Positions 51,024 to 60,000 of a stretch of 64,000 nt of DNA are shown one piece after another. Source of the DNA: Lachnoclostridium sp. UBA5725 (GTDB taxonomy: Bacteria > Bacillota > Clostridia > Lachnospirales > Lachnospiraceae); NCBI GenBank assembly GCA_002419585.1, contig DIGJ01000010.1, forward strand, positions 62,001 through 126,000, given 5' to 3'. A program made the translations under genes and the position numbers. Below the pieces are notes generated by a model, which was not told the origin of the DNA, ran no database searches, and saw nothing but the letters and a program-made list of their open reading frames with translations. Position 1 is the first letter of the stretch, and each line of letters starts with the position of its first letter.

Positions 51024-52082
51024 ATGAAACAATTTAAACGTATGTTATGTGTTGGATTATGTATTTGTATTAGCTTTACGCTATGCGGATGTGGGTTAAA
51101 TAATGGAACAAAAAAAAATCGTATCACAAAATCAATGAAGATCGGGATAACGGTTTATGACCATTATGATACCTTTATTTTAGAATTAATGGATTCATTT
51201 GATGCTTATGTAAAGGATTTAGAAACAAAATCAGGGATTACCATTTCTGTGGATGTGGAAAACGCAGCCTCCAGTCAAAGTCTGCAAAACAGTCAAGTAG
51301 ATGACTTTATCAACAATGGATGTGATGTTATATGTGTCAATCTTGTCGACCGGACGGATCCGACTATGATTATTGATAAGGCAAAGAGTGCGAATATTCC
51401 AGTTATCTTTTTTAACCGAGAATTAGTAGAAGAGGATTTGGAACGTTGGGATCAGCTTTATTATGTTGGAGCGGTAGCACTAGAATCTGGCATTATGGAA
51501 GGACAATTAGTCGTAGATGCTTGTAATAACGACTTTAATGCAATCGATAAAAATGGAGATGGAATCTTGCAATACGTTATGCTGGAAGGGGAAGCAGGGC
51601 ACCAGGATGCAATTGTAAGAACGGAATATTCGGTGAATACCGTTACAGAAGCTGGATACGATGTGGAGAAACTCGGATATGCCATAGCAAATTGGAATCG
51701 CGCACAGGCACAAACGAAAACGGTACAATGGATTGAACAGTTTGGTGATGACATTGAAGTTGTATTTTCAAATAATGATGATATGGCACTGGGAGCGATT
51801 GATGCATTTAAGGCTTCTGGGATGAAAATTATGGATTTCCCTATGATTGTCGGAATCGATGGTACTTCAGTAGGAATCGATGCGGTCAAAGAAGGAAGTC
51901 TGAAGGGAACGGTATTAAACGACCAGGATGGACAGGCACGTGCTATAGCAGAGCTTTGTGTGTCTTTAATAACTGGTGATGAATTACCAAGTGATATTGT
52001 ATTAGATGAAGGGCGTCATATAAGGCTTCCACATCAGATGGTGACACGTTTCAATCTGCAAGATATTATCGACAGTAAGTGA
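51024..52082 (+). CDS. second galactose-binding-type lipoprotein
   Basis: A ~352-residue lipoprotein (LCGCG, Cys near residue 20) closely resembling MglB at 42.0 kb: KIGITVYDHYDTFILELM, VINLVDRT-like VCVNLVDRTDP, the calcium-loop analogue DKNGDGILQYV and VVFSNNDDMALGAIDAF. It follows the other binding protein by about 10 bp and ends the kinase operon. Without its own permease, it may either serve MglAC with another specificity or present ligand to the kinase. An ATG at 51015 is also possible; the ATG at 51024 is better spaced from AAGG. Confidence 0.85.
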   Translation: MKQFKRMLCVGLCICISFTLCGCGLNNGTKKNRITKSMKIGITVYDHYDTFILELMDSFDAYVKDLETKSGITISVDVENAASSQSLQNSQVDDFINNGCDVICVNLVDRTDPTMIIDKAKSANIPVIFFNRELVEEDLERWDQLYYVGAVALESGIMEGQLVVDACNNDFNAIDKNGDGILQYVMLEGEAGHQDAIVRTEYSVNTVTEAGYDVEKLGYAIANWNRAQAQTKTVQWIEQFGDDIEVVFSNNDDMALGAIDAFKASGMKIMDFPMIVGIDGTSVGIDAVKEGSLKGTVLNDQDGQARAIAELCVSLITGDELPSDIVLDEGRHIRLPHQMVTRFNLQDIIDSK

Positions 52083-52103
52083 TGGATATTTGAAGGTACC
52101 TTA

Positions 52104-52132
52104 TTGACAGAATAGGCCTTTTGTACTATTAT
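52104..52132 (+). promoter_or_regulatory. promoter of the REC/HPt gene pair
   Basis: TTGACA (52104-52109) and TATTAT (52127-52132) are 17 bp apart, 33 bp before the start of the receiver-protein gene. Confidence 0.78.
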
Positions 52133-52164
52133 TTATTCAAAGAATTAGAAAGGATGCATCGCTT

Positions 52165-52662
52165 ATGAAACGCGTTTTAGTTGTAGATGATTTTCGTGCA
52201 AATGTAATTATGATACAACGGGCGCTCAGTGGAAAATATGAAGTTTCTACTGCAACGTCAGGTAAAGAAGCTTTGCAAAAGATAAAGGGAATAAAGCCGG
52301 ATTTAGTAATTTTGGATATTCAAATGCCTGAAATGAATGGAATCGAAGTGTTAGAATCTATGATAACCGATCCGATTATGAAGGACATACCGGTCGTATT
52401 CTTAACAGGACAGGCAGATCGTGAAAAAGTAACAAAAGGATATCAATTAGGAATCAAAGATATTATTTCAAAACCAATTATTATGGCAACAGTTGAAACA
52501 AGGATAGACCGAGTATTTGAAAATTTGGAGAATGAAAGAGTGAAAAAATCAAATTTGGATAAGGCTGAAAACATCTTTCAATTTGAAACTTCAAATAATG
52601 CATTTGCTGAACTATTCGACGATAATTTTTGGTTGACGGATGATTGGAAGGATTTGATATAG
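52165..52662 (+). CDS. single-domain response regulator
   Basis: A 165-residue protein: a complete receiver domain (~1-122) with acidic residues at VVDDF, phospho-acceptor Asp51 in LVILDIQMPEMNG, Thr in FLTGQ and Lys in SKP, then a ~40-residue tail ending ELFDDNFWLTDDWKDLI with no DNA-binding domain. It is followed after six bases by an HPt protein gene, so the pair looks like a phosphorelay intermediate. The partner could be the hybrid kinase at 57.0 kb. The acidic/aromatic tail may bind a target protein. Confidence 0.85.
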   Translation: MKRVLVVDDFRANVIMIQRALSGKYEVSTATSGKEALQKIKGIKPDLVILDIQMPEMNGIEVLESMITDPIMKDIPVVFLTGQADREKVTKGYQLGIKDIISKPIIMATVETRIDRVFENLENERVKKSNLDKAENIFQFETSNNAFAELFDDNFWLTDDWKDLI

Positions 52663-52668
52663 GGGGAA

Positions 52669-53022
52669 ATGAAGATTATAGGTATTGATGAATCAATTGG
52701 ATTACATAATTGCAGTGAAAATGAAGAAGTATATTATATTGTATTAAAAAGTGTATATGATGAGGGATATAAAAAAATAGAATTAATGAATACTGCGATT
52801 GATACAAAAGATTACAAAGCCTATGGAATACATGTTCATGGTCTCAAGAGTGTTGCGCTGAGTATTGGCGCAATCGATCTTTTCCATATGGCAAGGGTGC
52901 AAGAACTTGCGATAAAAGAAGGTGACATTCTTTTTGCCTTGAACAATAATAATAATTTCATAATGAAGTACAAGGCGGTATTGAATGAAATTTCAAAGTG
53001 CAAAAAAATAATGAGGAGTTAA
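52669..53022 (+). CDS. HPt domain phosphotransfer protein
   Basis: A 117-residue four-helix HPt domain. The phospho-acceptor is His57 in YGIHVHGLKSVALSIGA, matching the HxLK[GS] pattern; the following ALSIGAIDLFHMARVQE is the conserved helix. The same block (AHALKSVAASVGANEL) occurs in the C-terminal HPt of the hybrid kinase at 57.0 kb, so the two probably share recognition of a receiver. It is encoded six bases after the receiver gene, with GGGGGA before the ATG. Confidence 0.85.
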   Translation: MKIIGIDESIGLHNCSENEEVYYIVLKSVYDEGYKKIELMNTAIDTKDYKAYGIHVHGLKSVALSIGAIDLFHMARVQELAIKEGDILFALNNNNNFIMKYKAVLNEISKCKKIMRS

Positions 53023-53047
53023 TTCGATTAACTTCTCATTTCTTTTA
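53010..53047. terminator. bidirectional terminator between the HPt and PilZ genes
   Basis: AATGAGGAGTTAAT (53010-53023) pairs with ATTAACTTCTCATT (53027-53040), followed by TTCTTTT. The stem overlaps the 3' ends of both convergent genes. Confidence 0.85.
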
Positions 53048-53666
53048 ATTTTATTCCTTGTTTTTGCATAATATATCGACCAACCATAGCATCTGGCGCT
53101 ATAAAACGACAACCATATAAGGTTGAATTTAACTCTTCTAGTAACATGGAACGAACAATTTCTAAATGTAAATTCATATCAAATGAACCATCTACCAGGT
53201 GAATACGTACTTGTTTATTTAATGGAATTGGATCCTCATTGCTTGATACAATAAACCCTACTCCTCCATTACTAATATCTTTTACTAATACTTCCCGACG
53301 CTCAATACCTTGTTTTGTTGCGAAAAAAAGTGGACAATCGCTACCAACGTATAGACGAAAGGATTCTCTGCGATTATAAGGAATGCCGCTACCTACTAAA
53401 GATACACAGTGATAAACCTCTTTTTTGTATTTTACCAATTTAATCGTTGGATTATTCCAGCGATGGATTTTGGGACCGATATGTAAAAAAGAGATATGGT
53501 CACTATCTGAAAAACCAACCGATTTATCATCATGCATAATTTGCGAGACCATGATACGGCCGTCATCTAGAATTTTCATAATTTCACAAGAAAATGTGAA
53601 ACGATCCGTGGATGCAATCAGTTCAATTTCAATGTTATCTCCAATCTGAAGATCTTCAATCTCCAT
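53028..53666 (-). CDS. PilZ domain c-di-GMP receptor (YcgR-like)
   Basis: A 212-residue protein with a YcgR_2-type N-terminal domain (~1-95) and a C-terminal PilZ domain. The c-di-GMP motifs are Arg100-ESF-Arg104 (RxxxR) and Asp130-ISNGG (D/NxSxxG), both intact. YcgR-type proteins act on flagellar motors or, in Gram-positives, on polysaccharide or motility control. It is monocistronic and convergent with the HPt gene. With PelD and the EAL enzyme it is one of three predicted c-di-GMP components in the window. The start follows an AGGAGTGAG site. Confidence 0.9.
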   Translation of the reverse strand: MEIEDLQIGDNIEIELIASTDRFTFSCEIMKILDDGRIMVSQIMHDDKSVGFSDSDHISFLHIGPKIHRWNNPTIKLVKYKKEVYHCVSLVGSGIPYNRRESFRLYVGSDCPLFFATKQGIERREVLVKDISNGGVGFIVSSNEDPIPLNKQVRIHLVDGSFDMNLHLEIVRSMLLEELNSTLYGCRFIAPDAMVGRYIMQKQGIKLKEMRS

Positions 53667-53804
53667 AATAACTACTCACTCCTTCCTATATATAAACAAC
53701 AGATTTATTATACCAAAATTTAGAAAAAAGAGGTATTGTCTAAAATATACAGAAAACATATATTGAATTTGTAAAATTTCGCTAATATTAATTTTTTAAA
53801 GAAA

Positions 53805-53833
53805 TTGACAAAAAAGATAGAGACTGTTAAATT
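53805..53833 (+). promoter_or_regulatory. promoter of glnA
   Basis: TTGACA (53805-53810) is followed after 17 bp by TAAATT (53828-53833), with TG one base upstream of the -10. The start would lie about 35 bp before the glnA ATG. Confidence 0.65.
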
Positions 53834-53877
53834 TATTGTATGAGTGTCACTGTAAGTTATATTTCAAGGAGGTAACC

Positions 53878-55185
53878 ATGGCTAAATACACAAAAAGTGA
53901 TATTATTCGATTGATAGAGGAGGAAGATGTTGAGTTCATTCGACTCCAGTTTGTAGATTTATATGGACATCTTAAAAATATGGCAGTAACGACCAGCCAA
54001 CTTGATAAGGTATTAGAAAATAAGTGTATGTTTGATGGAGCTGCGATTGATGGCTTTTCAGAAAAGAAAAATCCGGAATTGTTTTTAGCACCAGATTTGG
54101 ATACATTCGTAATTTTTCCATGGAGACCTCAAAGTGGTAAAGTTGCAAGATTTATCTGTAATGTGATGAATGCCGACGGAACGCCATTTGAAGGAGACTC
54201 GCGCTATATTTTACAAAAAGTGGTCAAGGAAGCAAATGAAATGGGATATTCTATTAATGTAGGTCCGGAATGTCGTTTTTACTTATTTGACTTAGATGAA
54301 AATGGGGAGCCTACGACAAGAACATCGGAAAAGGCTGGATATTTTGATATTGGTCCGATTGACTCAGGAGAGAATGCTCGTCGTGAGATGGTTTTATATT
54401 TAGAAGAAATGGGATTTGAAATCGAATCCTCCTATCATGAAGAAGAAGCTGCACACCATGGAATTGATTTTAAATATGACAAAGCGGTACATACCGCAGA
54501 TAATATTGTTACCTTTAAACTAGTTGTTCGTAATGTTGCAAAGCGTCATGGGGTACATGCAACATTTATGCCCAAACCAAAGCATGGTGTAGATGGTTCC
54601 GGAATGCATCTTTCTCTATCGCTATCAAAAGATGGAAAGAATATATTTACCAATGATAATGATTCAAAAAAGGTAAGCGAAGATGCGTATCATTTTATGG
54701 CAGGAATAATGGAACACATCGAAGGAATTACCTTGATTACGAATCCTATTGTAAACTCTTATAAGAGATTGGTTCCAGGATACGGCGCACCTGTAAATGT
54801 CACTTGTTCAACAACAGACCGAAGCGCCATTATACGCATGACTAGTATCGGTGGCTTTGGGACAAGAATGGAACTTCGTACACCAGATGGTGCTTCGAAT
54901 CCATATCTGGTATTGGCAGTATGCTTAGCAGCTGGATTAGATGGAATTAAAAATAAATTAAAACCTAGTGTTGAAATTGATGAGGATATTACGGAGGATA
55001 AGAAAAAACATCTTCCAACCACATTAGAAGACGCAGTAAAGTCATTTCGGAAAGATGCATTCGTGCAAGCTGTATTGGGAACTCATATTAGTGAAAAGTA
55101 TATAGAAGCAAAACAGGCAGAATGGAATAAGTATTGTGAACAAGTAACCAAGTGGGAAGTTGATATGTATCTAAATCGCATATAA
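53878..55185 (+). CDS. glnA: glutamine synthetase, type I
   Basis: A 435-residue GS that makes glutamine from glutamate, ammonia and ATP. Marks are FVDLYGHLKN, the substrate segment MFDGAAIDGFSE, GPECRFYLF, the ATP-site HATFMPKPKHGVDGSGMH, NSYKRLVPGYGAP and RTPDGASNPYL. Length and the absence of the adenylylation Tyr loop indicate the GSI-alpha form, controlled by feedback rather than adenylylation. The ATG at 53878 is seven bases after AAGGAGGTAA; an upstream in-frame ATG at 53836 lies within the promoter. It is followed after 33 bp by an ANTAR regulator, a nitrogen-linked arrangement seen in Clostridia. Confidence 0.94.
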   Translation: MAKYTKSDIIRLIEEEDVEFIRLQFVDLYGHLKNMAVTTSQLDKVLENKCMFDGAAIDGFSEKKNPELFLAPDLDTFVIFPWRPQSGKVARFICNVMNADGTPFEGDSRYILQKVVKEANEMGYSINVGPECRFYLFDLDENGEPTTRTSEKAGYFDIGPIDSGENARREMVLYLEEMGFEIESSYHEEEAAHHGIDFKYDKAVHTADNIVTFKLVVRNVAKRHGVHATFMPKPKHGVDGSGMHLSLSLSKDGKNIFTNDNDSKKVSEDAYHFMAGIMEHIEGITLITNPIVNSYKRLVPGYGAPVNVTCSTTDRSAIIRMTSIGGFGTRMELRTPDGASNPYLVLAVCLAAGLDGIKNKLKPSVEIDEDITEDKKKHLPTTLEDAVKSFRKDAFVQAVLGTHISEKYIEAKQAEWNKYCEQVTKWEVDMYLNRI

Positions 55186-55218
55186 AAACCTTCATAAAAT
55201 AAGTGGAGGTGAGCTGGC

Positions 55219-55755
55219 TTGTATAACGTAATTGTAGCGTTTCCTAAATTAGAGGACGCAAAAAGTATTAAGAATATACTAATACAAAATGGAATTTCGG
55301 TAAGTGCTGTCGTAACGAGCGCAGCTTCGGTAATTTCCACAGTAGAGGAATTGGATAGTGGTATTGTAGTATGCAGCTATCGCTTTAAAGATATGTATTA
55401 CAAAGAATTAAAAGAATATCTTCCAGAGGGATTCGAAATGTTGCTTCTAGCTTCCGCTACCAAGATGCAAGAAGTAGTAGGAAGTGATGTAATTGCACTT
55501 CGCATGCCGTTTAAAACCTACGAGCTAATTAATACCATTGAAATGATGACGAAGGCATATCAAAGGAAACGCAAAAAACAAAAGCCAAAAGCACGTTCGG
55601 AGGAAGAAGAAAAAGTATTAGAAAAAGCAAAGGCACTGTTAATGGAACGAAATAACATGTCGGAAGTGGAAGCTCACCGTTATATCCAAAAAACAAGTAT
55701 GGATAACGGAACCAATATTGTAGAAACGGCAGAGATGATATTAAGTATAATGTAA
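55219..55755 (+). CDS. ANTAR-domain RNA-binding regulator with atypical receiver
   Basis: A 178-residue AmiR/NasT-type antiterminator. The N-terminal receiver-like domain (~1-115) has Ser53 (VVCSYRFKDM) where the phospho-acceptor Asp is expected and lacks the paired acidic residues, so it is probably not phosphorylated. The C-terminal ANTAR domain (~125-178) has AKALLMERNNMSEVEAHRYI, the expected three-helix RNA-binding pattern. It follows glnA and precedes dapL, with TTG start supported by GGAGGTGA eight bases upstream. Such regulators bind paired hexaloop hairpins in nitrogen-gene leaders; a target could be glnA itself or other loci, as no such hairpin pair was found here. Confidence 0.85.
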   Translation: MYNVIVAFPKLEDAKSIKNILIQNGISVSAVVTSAASVISTVEELDSGIVVCSYRFKDMYYKELKEYLPEGFEMLLLASATKMQEVVGSDVIALRMPFKTYELINTIEMMTKAYQRKRKKQKPKARSEEEEKVLEKAKALLMERNNMSEVEAHRYIQKTSMDNGTNIVETAEMILSIM

Positions 55756-55774
55756 AATAAATGGAGGAAATACA

Positions 55775-56995
55775 ATGTTTAAAATTAATGACAATTATTT
55801 GAAATTACAGGGAAGCTATTTATTTGCAACGATTGCGAAGAAAGTTGCTGCATATCAGGAGGCAAATCCAGATAAAACCATTATTCGACTAGGAATTGGT
55901 GACGTAACACAACCGATTGCTCCAGCCATCATTGATGCACTTCATGGCGCCGTAGATGATATGGGAAAACCAGAAACTTTTCACGGATATGCACCGGATT
56001 TGGGGTATGAATTTCTTCGAAATGCAATTGTTAAGGGAGATTATGAATCCAGGGGAGCAAATATTAGCGCAGATGAAATCTTTGTAAGTGATGGAGCAAA
56101 AAGCGACTGTAGTAATATTCAGGAAATTTTTAGTCTGGATAATAAAATAGCGGTTTGTGATCCTGTTTATCCGGTTTATGTTGATTCGAATGTTATGGCA
56201 GGAAGAACGGGGGAATACAATCTTGCTACTGAAAAGTGGAGTGAAGTAATTTACATGCCATGTACCATGGAAAATAATTTTGTACCTGAATTTCCAAAGG
56301 AAACACCAGATTTAATCTATCTATGCTATCCAAACAACCCTACCGGTTCTACATTGACCAAAACACAGTTACAAGCCTTTGTCGATTATGCAAATAAAGT
56401 AGGAGCTATTATCCTTTATGATGCAGCGTATGAAGCATATATTTCAGAAGAGGACGTGCCACATACCATTTATGAATGCGAGGGAGCAAGAACCTGTGCA
56501 ATCGAATTTAAGAGTTTTTCTAAAAATGCAGGATTTACTGGCGTTCGTTTAGGCTATACGGTTGTACCAAAGGATCTAAAATCTGGTGAAACCATGCTTC
56601 ATTCCTTATGGGCGAGAAGACATGGTACTAAATTTAATGGAGCCCCTTATATCATTCAAAAAGCAGGGGAAGCAGTTTATTCCAAAGAAGGTAAAAAACA
56701 GCTAACCGAGCAGATTGCATATTACATGAACAATGCTAAGATTATAAAAAATGGATTAAAAGAAGCTGGATATCGTGTTAGTGGAGGTGTGAATGCTCCT
56801 TATGTTTGGCTTAAGACACCAGAGAATATGACTTCATGGGAATTTTTTGATTATTTACTCGATAAAGCAAATGTAGTTGGAACACCAGGTTCTGGATTTG
56901 GACCAAGCGGAGAAGGATACTTTAGGCTGACTGGTTTTGGAACTTATGAAAATACGGTGAAAGCGATTGAAAGAATAAAAAATATCAAGAAATAA
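55775..56995 (+). CDS. dapL: LL-diaminopimelate aminotransferase
   Basis: A 406-residue fold-type-I PLP enzyme that converts tetrahydrodipicolinate directly to LL-DAP with glutamate, a one-step route to lysine and cell wall DAP. IRLGIGDVTQPIAPAII and FHGYAPDLGYEFLR are characteristic of DapL; the PLP Lys is in SFSKNAGFTGVRLGY. It starts after TGGAGGAAA, 19 bp from the ANTAR gene, so the lysine step is co-transcribed with nitrogen assimilation genes. Presence of DapL argues for Clostridia, where the succinylase/acetylase routes are often missing. Confidence 0.94.
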   Translation: MFKINDNYLKLQGSYLFATIAKKVAAYQEANPDKTIIRLGIGDVTQPIAPAIIDALHGAVDDMGKPETFHGYAPDLGYEFLRNAIVKGDYESRGANISADEIFVSDGAKSDCSNIQEIFSLDNKIAVCDPVYPVYVDSNVMAGRTGEYNLATEKWSEVIYMPCTMENNFVPEFPKETPDLIYLCYPNNPTGSTLTKTQLQAFVDYANKVGAIILYDAAYEAYISEEDVPHTIYECEGARTCAIEFKSFSKNAGFTGVRLGYTVVPKDLKSGETMLHSLWARRHGTKFNGAPYIIQKAGEAVYSKEGKKQLTEQIAYYMNNAKIIKNGLKEAGYRVSGGVNAPYVWLKTPENMTSWEFFDYLLDKANVVGTPGSGFGPSGEGYFRLTGFGTYENTVKAIERIKNIKK

Positions 56996-57018
56996 TAAAA
57001 CTAAAGATTGGAGAAATC

Positions 57019-60000
57019 ATGTTAGGGCAAATACCGTTCAATATTGAGTTTGAATTAGCAGCCATTGTTATATTTATCATTACAATGTTTTATACGTATT
57101 CGGGAAAAAATCTTCCTAATTTAGTAAACCGGATCTATAAGATAATGCTTAGTGTGGCTTTTGCTACAACGATTCTTGATTTGTTTACGGTATTTTCCAT
57201 TTGGAATAGTCACATCATTCCAGTGGAAGTCAACTATATGTTGAACTATTGCTACTTGTTTTTACAAAATATGATGACTCCAATTTTATTTTTATATATT
57301 TATCTGCTGACAGAAGAAAAAGAGAGAGACTGGTCATTTTATACCTATTTTATACCAATGCTTGTTATTATCATGAGCTTTTTTGTTACGCCGATGACCG
57401 GTTTTATCTTCTATTTCGATGAATCCATGAACTATCACAGGGGACCTGGTATGAAGGTACTGTATATTTGTGCTTTCATTTATCTCCTATTATCATTGAT
57501 CGTTACCATTAAAAATCGTAAGAATTTAAACAAAGGGCAACGATGTGCAATTGGTTTAATTGTTACAATAACGATAGCAGCACTTATCATCCAGTCGATT
57601 TGGAGACATATCTTACTGGGGGGATTTGTGACCGCAATTTCCAGCCTTATTATTTATATATCACTGCAAAATCCGGAGGAACAGATTGATTATACAACGG
57701 GGATATTCAATCAAACCGCTGCAATTACAATGTTAAGTGATTATTTTAAGCAAAATCAACCCTTTTTTATGGTGGTTTTGGCAATTGATCAATTTCGCTA
57801 CATTAATGAAACATATGGTTTTCAGATGGGAGACAGTTTACTTCGTAACATCTCAAAATACTTAACGGGTATTGTTCCAAATTGTGCATACCGCTTGGAT
57901 GGGGATAACATTGCAATTATTTTTGAACCAGAATTGATTTCTTTAGAAACCGTAATCGAGGAAATTCGAAGAAGATTTAAAAGAGAATGGTCCATTGGGG
58001 ACGATAATGTAAGACTTTCAACTTGTATTTGTTGTATTTCCTGTCCGCAGGATGCGCAAACAGTTACTGAAATATTAGATACGATAAATAATTCCATTAT
58101 GGATGCCAAAGAAATTGGTAGTGGAACCATAATTTATGCAAGCGAACATATAGAAAATCGTGAGAAAAAAATAGGTGAATTAGAGGAGCAGAAAAGTCTG
58201 CTTGAAAATATCACAAAAGAGGCAGAAGCAGCCAGAGTTGAAGCGGAACGTGCGGATCGAACAAAGAGTATTTTCCTTGCAAACATGTCCCACGAGATAC
58301 GTACACCGATGAATGCTATTTTGGGAATGACGGAGCTAGTACTTCGTGATGAAGTATCCAATCAGGTAAGAGAAAATGTAGAAAATATTAAGAGTGCAGG
58401 GGAATCCTTGCTTACTATTATTAATGATATACTAGATATTTCAAAGATCGAATCAGGTAAACTTGAAATTGTAAATGATCGTTATTTTCTGTCTTCCATT
58501 ATTCATGATATAACAAATATGATATGTTCTCGCATGAGAGATAAGAAAATAGAATTTCTACTTGAAGTGGATCATAATCTTCCAAATGAACTCATGGGGG
58601 ATGAATTGAGAATTCGCCAGATTTTATTGAATCTGTTAACCAACGCTGTAAAATTCACCAATAAAGGACACGTACGCCTTAGTATTCAAGGAGACATCGA
58701 AGAAGAATATGTAAATTTACACATAGCAGTTGAGGATACTGGGTTTGGGATAAAGAAAGACGATTTAGGACATCTGTTTGAGAGTTTTGTTCGTTTTGAT
58801 GGTGTTAAAACGAGACAAATTGAGGGGACAGGTTTAGGACTTTCCATTTGCAAACAGTTGCTTGACTTGATGGAAGGTGAAATATTTTTAAATAGCGAAT
58901 ATGAAAAGGGGAGCACCTTTTATATCAATCTAAAACAGAAGATTTTTAGCAAACATCCAATGATCGAGGTGGTAGGAAAGGAACTTATAAAACCTTTGGT
59001 TATATTACAGGAGGAATCGGACACTCAAATGTTGCAGGTACTAAAAAATCTGGGAGTTAATGCAACCTTTGAAATAGAAGCAGAATCCGTATGGACGGTT
59101 TTACAAGATGTGAAGTTTAGTCATGTTTTTATGCCATATTCAATTTATCAAAAGAAAAAAGAGTTAGTCAATGAGCTATCGCTTAATACAAAAGTGATTG
59201 TAATTACAGAATTTGGTCAATATCTGGAATCAGTAGGATATTTATCCTCCATTCAAAAACCGGTGTATTGTCAGAATGTAGGAGATGCTATAAATGGAGT
59301 CTTGCATACAAAGGTAAAGAAGGAACTGCATGATACCTTCATTGCACCGGAGGCAAAGGTACTAATTGTGGATGATAATGCGGTCAATTTAAAGGTGGCA
59401 GAAGGCCTGTTAAAGCCATACAAAATGCAGATTACCAAAGCTCTAAATGGAGAAGAATGTCTTGAATTAGTCAAACAAAACCAATATGATTTAATCTTTT
59501 TGGATCATATGATGCCAGTAATGGATGGTGTGGAAACACTTACCAAGATTCGTGCTATGGATGGAGATTATTATAAAAACGTAACCATGATTGCTCTTAC
59601 TGCGAATGCAATCCGAGGCATTCGTGAGATGTTTATCGAAAGTGGTTTTAATGATTATATTTCAAAACCAATGGATATCGGACGTCTCGATGAAGTGCTT
59701 CGAGAACACCTGCCCGCTCGTTTGATAAAAAAAGATGAAGAAACCAGAAAGAACAAGCAAGAAGTGTTTCCCTATAAGATTCCCAATGTGGATACACAAC
59801 TTGGTGTTTCACAATGCTTTGGATCAGTGGAACTGTACTTTGAATTACTCCGAACCATCATGTTAGAGGGAAAAATAAAGCACCGCATTATGAAAGAATA
59901 TATTGCAACAGATAATATAAAAAGCTATATGATTGAGGCGCATGCGCTAAAGAGTGTAGCGGCCAGTGTTGGTGCCAATGAATTATCAAAATTAGCAAAG

